Notes under the pieces: generated by a model
What the model saw: only the letters and a program-made list of their open reading frames with translations
What the model was told of the DNA's origin: nothing
The model's database searches: none
Assembly: GCA_910584745.1 (NCBI GenBank)
Contig: CAJUDG010000014.1
Location: 1 to 64,000 of the forward strand
Length of the DNA: 64,000 bases
Source: an uncultured Eubacteriales bacterium
GTDB lineage: Bacteria > Bacillota > Clostridia > Oscillospirales > Acutalibacteraceae
Reading direction: 5' to 3'
Position numbers and translations under genes: made by a program
Shown here: piece by piece, positions 7,281 through 16,158 of the stretch
Layout of the letters: each line of letters begins with the position of its first letter
Position numbering within the stretch: position 1 is the first letter of the stretch

Positions 7281-9061
7281 TATTCGTCTTCGTCCACTTT
7301 TATCACAGTATTTTTATCCTCATACCCATCGACCGGAAGCTCCCAAACCGTATCCTCCCCATCGCTCGAAACCAGCTCAAACCCGAAGCCCCTGTAAAAA
7401 TCCCTCACCATGCCGTTCTTCTGGGTCTTATAATAGTACCCCCGGAGCTTCTTCACCCCGGCCTTTCGGGCCGCGTGTACAAGCTCGTCCAGCATGGCGT
7501 GCTCCATATTGCGCTTCAGCACCCGGCAGCTCATGAGCCAGAGCTCGATGTGCAGGGTGTCGCCCTCTATGCGCCCCAGCGCCACGGATATCACGCCGTT
7601 GTCGCCGAATTTGTCCGTCAGCTTGCCGTAGAGGGTGATATAGCTCTTATTCTCGGATATCTCCTGCATCTCGGACTCAGTAAAGCGGCGGGTGGTCAGG
7701 TTGAACTGGTTGGACTTGTTGGTCAGCTGGGCTATGCGGGCGATGTACACCGGCTCGAAGGGGCGTATCCGGGCGCGCATCTCAAGGGACGATAGGTACT
7801 CCTCGTAGTTTGCGAAGCTCTTTTGCAGCTTTGCGCGCTGGGCGTTGGCCTTGTACATGTCGTTGCGGGAGAGGTCGTCCTTTGAGAGCTTGGTGGCCTC
7901 GAAGAAGCCGCAGCGGTCGATGGCGGTTATATAGTGTTCCGGCGCGTCCATCATGGGGGCGGAGACCCCGGGGATCTGGGCGGTGACGATAGCCCGCTCG
8001 GCGGGGTTGTCGTCGATGAAGACCATGCTCTCGGGCAGGATATTCAGCTCCTCTGCTATGGCGGTGAAATTCAGGTCCTTGGGGTCCCAGTTGGCTTTTA
8101 TGCAGATGAAGTCCTCGGGGCGCAGGGAGCCCTCGGGGTGGTTCAGCCCGGCCAGGGCGTTTTCCTCGTCGTTCTTGGAGTTTACATTGAGCATGACCCC
8201 ATAGCCCCGAAGCTCCTTCAGGTAGTCCTGGAACTCGCTGTATACCTGGCCCATAGAGGTCTCCCGGCCGATCTCGATGCCGTCCACGCCGTCGTCCCCC
8301 ACAACGCCGCCCCACAGGGTGTTGTCCAGGTCCAGGACCAGGGCTTTCTTGTTCTTGCCATATATTGACTTTATTATGCAGGCCACGTTGTAGGAGAGGG
8401 CGGGTATGGCGTCCAGGTTCAGGCAGTATTTGTACATATGCCAGTAGAAGGGGTCGGACCACTGTAAAAGGCCGTAGTCGGCGCTGAGATAGTTTATGTC
8501 GTTGATGTAGAAGTCCTGGTGCGCGGCGGCGTAGTCGTAAAGCTTCATGTTAAGCCGGGTGATAAAGTTGGTCTGGCCCCTATGGTCCCAGGCGTCCCTG
8601 TTGCCAAGAAGCCGGTAGAAGGGCAGCTCAAAGTTATTCTGTATCACCGGGCAGCGGTACTTTTCGGCGATATGCTCCCACATGGTCTCGAAACGGGAGT
8701 ATTGGGCCGAGAGCAGCTCCGCGGCTGTCTCGGGGGTGTCGGCTGGGGCCGGGAAGGCGGTGATGTTCCGGCGGGAGGTGTGGATATAGATGAGGTCCGG
8801 GGCGAAGGCCTCAAGCTCCCCGCTGAACATGGCGTCCTCGTAAAAGAGTCCGAACTCCGACTCGTAGAACTCGGGCTCTATGCTGAAGTCCAGGAGGAAC
8901 AGCTCCAGGATGGATATCACGTCATGGGTGGTGGAGCCGCCAAGGACGGCTATCTTTTTCTTTATGCGCTGCTCCCCGGAGGCCAGCAGTTCCCGGCGGA
9001 TAGATTTGCGCTTTTTCAGGATGGTCTGGGGGTCGAAGGGGTATGTCAAAAGGTCATGCAT
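7280..9061 (-). CDS. FkbH-like HAD-IIIC protein with N- and C-terminal extensions
   Basis: A 593-residue protein. An N-terminal region (about 1-230) begins KKKIAVLGGSTTHDV and resembles the SGNH-like domain often fused to FkbH. The central HAD domain has the nucleophile motif LVLDLDNTLWGGVVGDDGV and the late acidic motif MVFIDDNPAER. The C-terminal part (about 440-593) looks like a GNAT fold (TNKSNQFNLTTRRF...). FkbH proteins load a glyceryl unit onto a carrier protein in polyketide pathways, and related genes occur in surface-polysaccharide loci. No carrier protein, ketosynthase or glycosyltransferase lies nearby, so the substrate is open. Monocistronic. Confidence 0.85.
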   Translation of the reverse strand: MHDLLTYPFDPQTILKKRKSIRRELLASGEQRIKKKIAVLGGSTTHDVISILELFLLDFSIEPEFYESEFGLFYEDAMFSGELEAFAPDLIYIHTSRRNITAFPAPADTPETAAELLSAQYSRFETMWEHIAEKYRCPVIQNNFELPFYRLLGNRDAWDHRGQTNFITRLNMKLYDYAAAHQDFYINDINYLSADYGLLQWSDPFYWHMYKYCLNLDAIPALSYNVACIIKSIYGKNKKALVLDLDNTLWGGVVGDDGVDGIEIGRETSMGQVYSEFQDYLKELRGYGVMLNVNSKNDEENALAGLNHPEGSLRPEDFICIKANWDPKDLNFTAIAEELNILPESMVFIDDNPAERAIVTAQIPGVSAPMMDAPEHYITAIDRCGFFEATKLSKDDLSRNDMYKANAQRAKLQKSFANYEEYLSSLEMRARIRPFEPVYIARIAQLTNKSNQFNLTTRRFTESEMQEISENKSYITLYGKLTDKFGDNGVISVALGRIEGDTLHIELWLMSCRVLKRNMEHAMLDELVHAARKAGVKKLRGYYYKTQKNGMVRDFYRGFGFELVSSDGEDTVWELPVDGYEDKNTVIKVDEDE

Positions 9062-9218
9062 GAGGCTTATGCTCCTCTCTTTTTCTTATGATACATTATA
9101 TCAGCAAATAGGGGGAGCTTCAAGCCCCCATGCAAATTATGGCCTCATAAAAGACAAAGGATGGCGGCCCTGCCCCGCCGCCGGGCCGGAGTGCGGAGCT
9201 CTTTTGCGCAAAGCTGCA

Positions 9219-9246
9219 TTGACATCGCCGAAAACTGTATTATAAT
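9219..9246 (+). promoter_or_regulatory. Sigma-A promoter for the TrmH-type methyltransferase
   Basis: TTGACA (9219-9224), 16-bp spacer, TATAAT (9241-9246). Transcription would start about 30 bp before the ATG at 9282. Confidence 0.75.
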
Positions 9247-9281
9247 TTAGGATAGAGACCCCTCGAAAAGGACGTGAAACC

Positions 9282-10088
9282 ATGAGAATTATCGAGATAA
9301 CCGACTTTGCCGCCCCGGAACTGGACGTGTACGCGCGGCTTACCGAGAACCAGCTGGTGAACCGGGCCCAGCCGGATAAGGGGCTGTTTATTGCGGAGAG
9401 CCCTCTGGTCATCGGCCGGGCGCTGGACGCCGGGTGCGTGCCGGAGTCGTTCCTGATGGAGACCAGGCACGCCCTTGGCAAGGGCCGGGAGCTTCTTGAG
9501 CGCTGCGGGGACGTGCCGGTATTTGTGGCAGAGGAGCAGGTGCTCTGCCAGCTTACGGGCTTTCACCTGACCCGGGGGATGCTCTGCGCCATGGGCAGGC
9601 CAAAGCTCCGCTCTCCCCGGGAGGTCTGTGAGGGCGCAAGGCGGGTGGCCGTTTTAGAGAACGTGATGAACCCCACGAACCTGGGAGCAATTTTCCGAAG
9701 CGCCGCCGCCCTGGACATTGACGCGGTGCTCCTCACCTCCCAGGGCAGCGACCCCCTGTACCGCCGGGCCCTGCGGGTCAGCATGGGCAACGTGTTCCTG
9801 GTGCCCTGGGCCTATCTGCCGGGTGAGGACTGGACCGGCTTTTTAAAGGAGCTGGGCTTTAAGACCGCCGCCATGGCCCTTAGGGAGGACAGCCTTGACA
9901 TCGGGGACCCGCGGCTTTTAAGGGAGGAGCGCCTTGCCGTCGTACTTGGAACAGAGGGCGATGGCCTCCGGTATGAGACCATCGCCCAATGCGACTATAC
10001 TGTGCGTATTCCCATGTCCCACGGCGTGGATTCCCTGAACGTGGCGGCCGCCAGCGCCGTGGCGTTTTATCAGCTGACCAGGCGGTAA
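9282..10088 (+). CDS. TrmH/SpoU family RNA 2'-O-methyltransferase
   Basis: A 268-residue SPOUT-class enzyme. The N-terminal RNA-binding part runs to about residue 110, including DKGLFIAESPLVIGRALDAG. The catalytic knot has motif 1 ENVMNPTNLGAIFRSAAAL, motif 2 VLGTEGDGL and motif 3 IPMSHGVDSLNVAAASAVAF. It probably methylates a ribose in rRNA or tRNA; the target cannot be told from sequence. Single gene with its own promoter. Confidence 0.93.
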   Translation: MRIIEITDFAAPELDVYARLTENQLVNRAQPDKGLFIAESPLVIGRALDAGCVPESFLMETRHALGKGRELLERCGDVPVFVAEEQVLCQLTGFHLTRGMLCAMGRPKLRSPREVCEGARRVAVLENVMNPTNLGAIFRSAAALDIDAVLLTSQGSDPLYRRALRVSMGNVFLVPWAYLPGEDWTGFLKELGFKTAAMALREDSLDIGDPRLLREERLAVVLGTEGDGLRYETIAQCDYTVRIPMSHGVDSLNVAAASAVAFYQLTRR

Positions 10089-10124
10089 ATGGCACCGCCC
10101 GCGGTAGAGCAACGCCCAAAAGCT

Positions 10125-11012
10125 TTACTTATAGGCCTCGTACAGCTCCCTGGATCGGCGGGCCAGCTCCTCCTTAAGGGAGGACGGGGCTGAGACCTTC
10201 ACCCCCGGGCCCAGGGCCAGCAGCCGGGATATGAACCTGTCGTCCACGGGCAGGTCCTGGCGCAGCTCTAAAAGGCCGTCCTTACGCTGGGTGATAAGGG
10301 TGCCGTCAAAGGCCTCGTACACCCTGTCGGCCATTTCTGCGGGGAAGCGCAGTATCACCCGGCTGGTCTCCGGCTCCGCTTTTGCCTCCTCCTCCGGGAA
10401 GGGCCTGGGCTCGAAGACCTCCACGCTGGGCTTCCACTTGATGATCCTTGCAAGGGGTATCTGCCGGTATTCACGGCTCTCCGTGCAATATGCCTTTAAG
10501 TGCCAGCCCTCCGCCCTGCAGGCGAGCTTCAGGGGCATGACGGACATCTTCTCCGGCTCGCCGCCGGGGCCGGCATAGGTTATGTCCGCGCAGTGGTGCT
10601 GTATCGCCGCCCGCTGCAGGAACCGGAACCTGTCGCCTGCCCTGCCGGCCCCGTCCGAGAGGTCCACCTCCAGCCATTCCCCGGCGGGCAGCTGGAATAG
10701 CCCAGCGATCTCCTGCAGTACGGCGGGGCTGGGGTTCGCGAACTTCTCCTCCTGTTCCCTGAGGGCGTCGAGGATCTCCCCCCGCTCCTCCCCGGACAGC
10801 ATCGCCCGGTCCAGCACGAAGCCCTTCATCAGGCAGATGCCGCCGCTTCTGCCCGTCTCGGCATAGATGGGTATGCCGGCGGCGTTGAGCGTCTCAACGT
10901 CCCTGTAGACCGTGCGTACGGAGACGCCGAACTCCCGGGCCATCTGGGCCGCGGTGCTCTGTCCCCTTTCTAAAAGATGGCATATCACTTGAAACAATCG
11001 GCCTTTACGCAT
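10125..11012 (-). CDS. HTH-WYL transcriptional regulator (YafY family)
   Basis: A 295-residue one-component regulator. An N-terminal winged helix (TAAQMAREFGVSVRTVYRDV) is followed by a WYL domain in the middle (EGWHLKAYCTESREYRQIPL) and the usual C-terminal WCX extension. WYL domains sense nucleic-acid or nucleotide ligands in studied members; the ligand here is unknown. It lies 58 bp downstream of an MFS gene on the same strand and may be co-transcribed with it. Confidence 0.9.
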   Translation of the reverse strand: MRKGRLFQVICHLLERGQSTAAQMAREFGVSVRTVYRDVETLNAAGIPIYAETGRSGGICLMKGFVLDRAMLSGEERGEILDALREQEEKFANPSPAVLQEIAGLFQLPAGEWLEVDLSDGAGRAGDRFRFLQRAAIQHHCADITYAGPGGEPEKMSVMPLKLACRAEGWHLKAYCTESREYRQIPLARIIKWKPSVEVFEPRPFPEEEAKAEPETSRVILRFPAEMADRVYEAFDGTLITQRKDGLLELRQDLPVDDRFISRLLALGPGVKVSAPSSLKEELARRSRELYEAYK

Positions 11013-11070
11013 GATTCTTCTCCTTTGTAAATTTTAGCGGGCGCGGGCCCGAAAGGGGCGGCCGCGTCAG

Positions 11071-12270
11071 CTATACGTCTCGGGTGGATTTGTTCCTTTT
11101 CGTTTCCGGCATTCTGATAAGCAGGCAGATGAGCATGATAACGGCAAAGCCCGCGGCGGACAGCAGCCCCGGCTTCATGTCCCCTCCGGCGGCGCCACCC
11201 ACCATTCCCACAAGCGTCGGCCCGCCGGAGCAGCCCAAGTCTCCCGCCAAGGCCAGCAGGGCGAACATGGCCGTGCCGCCGGTGCGCAGGTCCCTGGAGG
11301 CCTTGCTGAGGGTGCCCGGCCACATGATGCCCACCGAGAATCCGCACAGGGCGCAGCCCAGCAGGTTCACCGCCGGCCACGGCGGCAGCGCCGCCAGCAG
11401 ATAGGATACGACGCACAGGGCGGCGCTAAGGCGCATGGCGGGGGCCAGCCTTACCCTATGCCCGAACCTGCCGTACAGGGCCCGGGAGAGCCCCATAAGG
11501 GCGGCGAAGGACATGGGCCCGGCAAGGTCACCGACGGTCTTGCCCACCCCCAGCCCCTGCTCGGCAAAGGCGGAAGCCCACTGGCTGACGGACTGCTCGC
11601 TGGCCCCGGCGCAGAGCATCATCACAAACAGCAGCCAGAAGGTCCTGTTTCTGAAGAGCTCCCTCATGCCCATCCCCTTTTCGCCGCCGGGAAGCAGCGG
11701 GGCCAGGGGTGCGAAGCAGAAGACCACGCTGTTAAGTATTGGCAGCACCGCCCAGATAAGCGCCAGGACCCGCCAGTTGCCTATGCCCGCAAGGCGGAAG
11801 AACAGGGTGGACGCCAGCACCACTCCCACATGGCCCCAGCAGTAGAAGGAGTGCAGAAGGCTCATGGCGGCCTCCTTGTTGTCCGTGGGGCAGCTCTCCA
11901 CAATGGGGCTTACTATGACCTCCACAAGGCCGCCGCCCAGGGCGTAGACTATCACGGACAGCAGTATGCCCAGAAAGGGATCCATAAGCCCCGGCAGGAC
12001 CGTGAGCAGCACCAGCCCCGCCGCTATGAGCAGCTGTGCCGCCACCACCGAGGGCCGGTAGCCTATCCTGTCCACAAACCTTGCCGCCAGCATGTCGACG
12101 ATAAGCTGGACCCCAAAGTTCACGGTGACCAGCATGGTTATCAGGCTTAAGGGGATATCATAGCTCTGCTGGAAGGTTATGAACAGCAGGGGCACGAAAT
12201 TATTGACGGCAGCGTGGGCAATGTTGCTCATAAAGCAAGCTCGCATCGTGGTCTTGAAGGTGAATTTCAT
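11071..12270 (-). CDS. MFS transporter
   Basis: A 399-residue inner-membrane carrier with about 12 hydrophobic segments and the early loop VDMLAARFVDRIGYRPSVV typical of motif A in the 2-3 loop. The start at 12270 (MKFTFKTTMRACFMSNIAHA) is chosen over upstream codons because AAAAGGAGAGGCT precedes it. The C-terminus ends in a basic tail (PETKRNKSTRDV). The substrate is unknown; general layout resembles sugar or drug carriers. Followed by the WYL regulator. Confidence 0.88.
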   Translation of the reverse strand: MKFTFKTTMRACFMSNIAHAAVNNFVPLLFITFQQSYDIPLSLITMLVTVNFGVQLIVDMLAARFVDRIGYRPSVVAAQLLIAAGLVLLTVLPGLMDPFLGILLSVIVYALGGGLVEVIVSPIVESCPTDNKEAAMSLLHSFYCWGHVGVVLASTLFFRLAGIGNWRVLALIWAVLPILNSVVFCFAPLAPLLPGGEKGMGMRELFRNRTFWLLFVMMLCAGASEQSVSQWASAFAEQGLGVGKTVGDLAGPMSFAALMGLSRALYGRFGHRVRLAPAMRLSAALCVVSYLLAALPPWPAVNLLGCALCGFSVGIMWPGTLSKASRDLRTGGTAMFALLALAGDLGCSGGPTLVGMVGGAAGGDMKPGLLSAAGFAVIMLICLLIRMPETKRNKSTRDV

Positions 12271-12406
12271 AGCCTCTCCTTTTGAATATGTGATGTAAGC
12301 TATAATATGACAGGGGGCCATGACTGCTACCACCGGCGAAGACGGCGCGGACTCTGTTCTATTATGATATCAGGGGCGGGCGAGGAAGTCAAGTGCCCTT
12401 TTTTTC

Positions 12407-12435
12407 TTGCTTTTACTTTTGTGCTGTGATATACT
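12407..12435 (+). promoter_or_regulatory. Sigma-A promoter for the Nim-like gene
   Basis: TTGCTT (12407-12412), 17-bp spacer, TATACT (12430-12435), 37 bp before the chosen ATG. Confidence 0.6.
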
Positions 12436-12471
12436 TTAGCAAAATAATTTGTAAAGGGGATGTGCCGCAAT

Positions 12472-12927
12472 ATGCGCAGGAAGGACAGGGAGATGCCCGG
12501 GGAATTCGCTCTGGGCGTCGCGGACAGGTGCCTGTACGCCGTGCTGGGGCTTACGGGCCCGGACGGCGGGCCCTACGGCGTGCCGGTGAACATCGCGCGG
12601 GACGGGGACCGGGTCTACTTTCACAGCGCCGTGAAGGGTACAAAGACCGACTATATGCGCCGGGACGACCGGGTATGCCTTACGTGCGTCGGGGACGTGC
12701 GGATAGCCGGGGAGGAGTATACCATAAAATACGAGTCGGCGATACTGAAGGGGCGCGCCATAGAGGTCACGGATAAGGACGAGAAGGTCCGCGCCCTCAG
12801 AATGATCTGTGAAAAATATGCACCGGAGCATATGGACAAGTTCCCGGGCACGGTTGAAAGAAGCCTGAACGGTACGGCGGTGTGGAGAGTTGACGTCAGC
12901 GAAGCCACAGGGAAATGTAACAAATAA
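12472..12927 (+). CDS. Pyridoxamine 5'-phosphate oxidase-fold flavoprotein, Nim-like
   Basis: A 151-residue split-barrel FMN protein starting MRRKDREM, the typical start of NimA-type proteins. These bind FMN and in some species reduce nitroimidazoles; most members have unknown substrates. The conserved middle YGVPVNIARDGDRVYFHSAV and the end ALRMICEKYAPEHM...WRVDV fit. ATG 12472 is preferred to 12460 because the GGGG ribosome site lies only 1-2 nt before 12460. Confidence 0.85.
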   Translation: MRRKDREMPGEFALGVADRCLYAVLGLTGPDGGPYGVPVNIARDGDRVYFHSAVKGTKTDYMRRDDRVCLTCVGDVRIAGEEYTIKYESAILKGRAIEVTDKDEKVRALRMICEKYAPEHMDKFPGTVERSLNGTAVWRVDVSEATGKCNK

Positions 12928-12957
12928 AAATATTCAGTGTGAAAGAGAGGTATAGGA

Positions 12958-14013
12958 ATGAACAGAGAATTTTTAAAGGAGCTTTTGAACACCCCGTCGG
13001 TCAGCGGCCACGAGGAGTATATCCAGAGAAGGGCGCTGGACTTCGGCAGGGGCTTTGCGGGGGCCCAGATGACAGACCCCAGCGGCAATGCCGTGTCCGT
13101 GGTGAACCCGGGATCAGAGCATAAAATACTGCTCTGCGGGCATATCGACGAGATAGGCTTTCAGGTGACCTATATTGACGGATCCGGCAGGCTGCGGCTC
13201 ATGAAGGACGGCGGGGTAAGCCCCAAGCTCTACATCGGCTCGCCGGTGCAGGTCATACACGAGGGCAAAAAGGTCCCCGGGGTCATAGCCACCTACAGCG
13301 ATCTGCTGGAGAAGGACAAGGTGAAGGACACCGACCTCCTGGTGGACATCGGGGCGAACAGCAAGGAGGAGGCCGAGAAGCTGGTCTCAGTGGGCGACCC
13401 GGTCTGCGCGGACACGGAGGTCAGGGAGCTTATGAACGGCCTTTTCACCTGCCGGGCGCTGGACGACAAGACCGGGGCCTTCGTGGTGCTGGAGGCGGCT
13501 AAACTGGCTGCGGAAAGGGGCGCGAAGATGGGCATATACGCCGCCACCACCGTGGGCGAGGAGACCAGCGGCCGTGGGGCCTACTACGCCGCCGCCAGGA
13601 TAAAGCCCGACTGCTGCATAGCCGTGGACGTGACCTGGGCCAGCGACGCCCCCGGCGGCGACCCCGGCGATACCGGCGAAGTAAAGCTCTCGGGCGGGCC
13701 GGTGCTCTGCCGGGCCACGGCGGTGAATAAGAGGATGAACGCCCTTTTGGAGGAGACCGCAAAGGAGCTGGGCATAAAGGTCCAGTATGAGGTTGCCGCC
13801 GGGCATACCGGCACCGACGGCGACACGGTGAACCGGGCCCTGGAGGGCATCCCCATGGCGCTGGTGTCCATCCCCCTTCGGTATATGCACAGCTCGGTGG
13901 AGGTGGGCAGCTGGAAGGATATCGAGGAGTGTATAGAGCTGTTGGCGGGGTTCATCGTCAGGCTCTCGGAGGAGATGGAGAGGGGGTTTGACTTCTGCCC
14001 GGTGCGCCCATGA
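12958..14013 (+). CDS. M42 family metallo-aminopeptidase
   Basis: A 351-residue cytosolic dinuclear-zinc peptidase (glutamyl aminopeptidase / FrvX type) that trims N-terminal residues from short peptides and forms large tetrahedral oligomers in studied members. Zinc ligands are visible in ILLCGHIDEIGF (His), RALDDKTGAF (Asp), TVGEETSGRGA (catalytic Glu pair), AVDVTWA (Asp) and RYMHSSVEV (His). Start follows GAAAGAGAGGTATAGGA. The stop overlaps the next gene (ATGA). Confidence 0.95.
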   Translation: MNREFLKELLNTPSVSGHEEYIQRRALDFGRGFAGAQMTDPSGNAVSVVNPGSEHKILLCGHIDEIGFQVTYIDGSGRLRLMKDGGVSPKLYIGSPVQVIHEGKKVPGVIATYSDLLEKDKVKDTDLLVDIGANSKEEAEKLVSVGDPVCADTEVRELMNGLFTCRALDDKTGAFVVLEAAKLAAERGAKMGIYAATTVGEETSGRGAYYAAARIKPDCCIAVDVTWASDAPGGDPGDTGEVKLSGGPVLCRATAVNKRMNALLEETAKELGIKVQYEVAAGHTGTDGDTVNRALEGIPMALVSIPLRYMHSSVEVGSWKDIEECIELLAGFIVRLSEEMERGFDFCPVRP

Positions 14014-14543
14014 GGCGGGGGCTGGCCCTGCTGGCAGGACTGCTTATTGTGCTGAGCCTCTGCGCCTGCGCCACCGAGGACAGGGTGGACCTGCCCCAGC
14101 TGGACGAGCTGCGCTGGGAACTGCTGGACAGTTCCGAAAGGGTGGAGCGCGTGTATATATACCACTACTCCACCGCCCCCTTCCTGTCCATCGACATCGA
14201 GGGCCGGGAGCTGAGCCGGGAGGAGGCCTTCTCCCTGGTGCGCACAGTCCGTGCGATGGTGTCGGAGGAGGACTTCCAGCGGGATTATTATACCCTTAGG
14301 GGCGGTGAGAAGGGGTGGGAGCGGACTTTGTCCGGGCAGTATTACCCCGATGATATGTACGTCTACGTTTTCGTAAAGGATGGGCTGTACCACTTCGAGG
14401 CGCAGCTTTTCTCCGACGGCACCCCCAGCACCGGCGGCAAGGGGGAGGTATACGACGGCTACTCCACCTGGTGGGGGTCCTTTGAGCCCTATGAGAGGGA
14501 GGACGGCACGAGGTGCTTTACCCACGAGGATATTTGTGAATAG
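14010..14543 (+). CDS. Small lipoprotein of unknown function
   Basis: A 177-residue protein with a signal peptide and lipobox: RRGLALLAGLLIVLSLCAC, Cys20 being the likely lipidated residue. The mature part is acidic and aromatic-rich with no family I recognise (for example YIYHYSTAPFLSIDIEGREL and a WWGSFEPYER patch). It starts inside the stop of the M42 peptidase gene, so the two are translationally coupled. Presumably anchored on the outer face of the membrane. Confidence 0.75.
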   Translation: MRRGLALLAGLLIVLSLCACATEDRVDLPQLDELRWELLDSSERVERVYIYHYSTAPFLSIDIEGRELSREEAFSLVRTVRAMVSEEDFQRDYYTLRGGEKGWERTLSGQYYPDDMYVYVFVKDGLYHFEAQLFSDGTPSTGGKGEVYDGYSTWWGSFEPYEREDGTRCFTHEDICE

Positions 14544-14579
14544 ACCGCAGAGTCCGATCACAGCCAAAAAATGCACAAG

Positions 14580-14620
14580 GAAAAGCAGGCAGGGCGCAGA
14601 GCTCCGCTTGCTTTTCTTTT
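14580..14620. terminator. Bidirectional terminator
   Basis: GAAAAGCAGGC (14580-14590) pairs with GCTTGCTTTTC (14606-14616) with one G-T pair, followed by TTTT. It lies between the lipoprotein gene and the convergent GH30 gene. Confidence 0.7.
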
Positions 14621-14696
14621 GCGTTATCTGCCATGGGCTATGCGCTGTCCTTATAGCGCGGCCCCGCAAGAATTGGCGCCTCGCCTTCTCTTTCGC

Positions 14697-16157
14697 CTAT
14701 TCTCCAATCACGCAGGTTGTGACCGTCTCATCCTTCGCCGTGAAGGTCAGCCGCTGGCCTTCCATCCTGGCCGCGCCGTGTATCTCTTTCCACCGCTCCC
14801 CGCCGGGCAGATTATCCGTGCGTATCACTCTCACCCGCGCGCTTAGTCCGGCAAATTCTGACATATCAAAGATATAATCTCTGTCCCTGCCTGACGGATT
14901 CACAACCACAATTTTCACATCCCCGCTGTCCTGGTTATAGGCCGCAAGACTGCTGTCAGAGGACGCGATGACCGTGTCCCCGGGCCGGATATACCGGGTG
15001 AACTGCCCGAAAAAGTAGTATTTATTGGCAAGATGCAGCTTCTCGCTGTCAAAATCCGCCATGCCAAAGCCCCAAAGGGGTGCGGCTTCATCCAGCCTGC
15101 TCCCCGCCTCGGGACGGTTCCCGACCGGGTCCACAAAGCCCGAGTCCCGGTAAAAGTCAATAATATTCCAGGTGACCCAGGCCGAGGGCTGCATACCGTT
15201 CATGTCGGCAATGATGCGCTCCGCAAGCTGCAAGCCGTCCCAGGGGCCGTCCACCTCGCTCATCCAGAGATTTTTGCCCGCGCGAATAGCGGTCTCCCTC
15301 ACCTCGGCACGGTCTGAACCCTGGTAGGTATGGGTGTCTATCCTGCCCAGCGCGGCCTGCGCCTCCGGGGACAGCTTTGCGAAATTGGCGGCAGTCCTGT
15401 CGATGTCCGTCTCGTCCATCCCGGCTACAAGCACGTCGCCGAGCCCGGCCTCGTCCAGCGCCTTTCTGGTCTCGACAATGGCCCGAGACTGGCTCTCCCC
15501 CGGCGAAAAATGGCAGCCCTCCTGCTTCTCGCTGCCCGCGCGCCAGAAATCGGTGTCGGGCTCGTTCATGGGGGAATAACTCCGAAAGACGATGCCTTCC
15601 TCCCGGAAAAGTTTTGTCGCCCCGGCAATGTACCGTCCAAACGCGCAGTACATGTCCGGGCAGAGGTTATCACTGTCCGCGGGTGCGCCGCCTCCTGTGC
15701 AGCCGGAGACGGTCATAAAGTAGGGCGGGGAGTTGGAGAAGCCCTCGAATTGCAGGTCAGGGTTGGCCCTCAGCGCGGCTTTCGCCACATTGAGCTGGTT
15801 TCGGTCTTTTGAGATATCAAAGGTGACGCTCCCATCCGGCGTGAACGAGCTCCACACCCCCGGCACCTTAGAGTCCGAGCGCATGATGTGGTCATGGCCA
15901 GGGTCATCCCCGCCGCCGATGTTGTATCGGGCGATGTCCAGGTGCAGACCGTCCGCCGAGAAGAACGCTTTTGCGGCCTGTTCGGTAAACTTTTCGCTTG
16001 CGCCCAGGCGGTTGGCCCACCAGCACAGAGAGGTTCCCCAGCCCTCAAACTTCCCGTTATGAAAGGGCGAGGCGGTAGTGGGATCCAGCTTTATATGGAT
16101 GGGAGACTTGGTCATCGCCGCATTATGTATTCCTGAAAGGTCTATGTGTTCCATCAT
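14697..16157 (-). CDS. GH30-type glycoside hydrolase, probable endo-beta-1,6-galactanase
   Basis: A 486-residue enzyme with no signal peptide visible. The (beta/alpha)8 barrel carries the acid/base Glu in RSYSPMNEPDTDFWRAGSE and the likely nucleophile Glu in LWMSEVDGPWDG, and the C-terminal beta domain is typical of GH30. The pattern GTSLCWWANRLG...NIGGGDDP resembles the beta-1,6-galactanase subgroup that cuts arabinogalactan side chains. The start at 16157 (MMEHIDL) follows the SGNH stop by 1 nt, so the pair is an operon; the longer upstream frame runs antisense-like through the SGNH gene and is not used. Confidence 0.82.
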   Translation of the reverse strand: MMEHIDLSGIHNAAMTKSPIHIKLDPTTASPFHNGKFEGWGTSLCWWANRLGASEKFTEQAAKAFFSADGLHLDIARYNIGGGDDPGHDHIMRSDSKVPGVWSSFTPDGSVTFDISKDRNQLNVAKAALRANPDLQFEGFSNSPPYFMTVSGCTGGGAPADSDNLCPDMYCAFGRYIAGATKLFREEGIVFRSYSPMNEPDTDFWRAGSEKQEGCHFSPGESQSRAIVETRKALDEAGLGDVLVAGMDETDIDRTAANFAKLSPEAQAALGRIDTHTYQGSDRAEVRETAIRAGKNLWMSEVDGPWDGLQLAERIIADMNGMQPSAWVTWNIIDFYRDSGFVDPVGNRPEAGSRLDEAAPLWGFGMADFDSEKLHLANKYYFFGQFTRYIRPGDTVIASSDSSLAAYNQDSGDVKIVVVNPSGRDRDYIFDMSEFAGLSARVRVIRTDNLPGGERWKEIHGAARMEGQRLTFTAKDETVTTCVIGE

Positions 16158-16158
16158 C

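Noticed and set aside
9137..9200. GC-rich dyad CGGCCC/GGGCCG before the TrmH gene as a terminator
   Set aside because: No T-run on either strand and the arms are short; it may be chance in GC-rich DNA.
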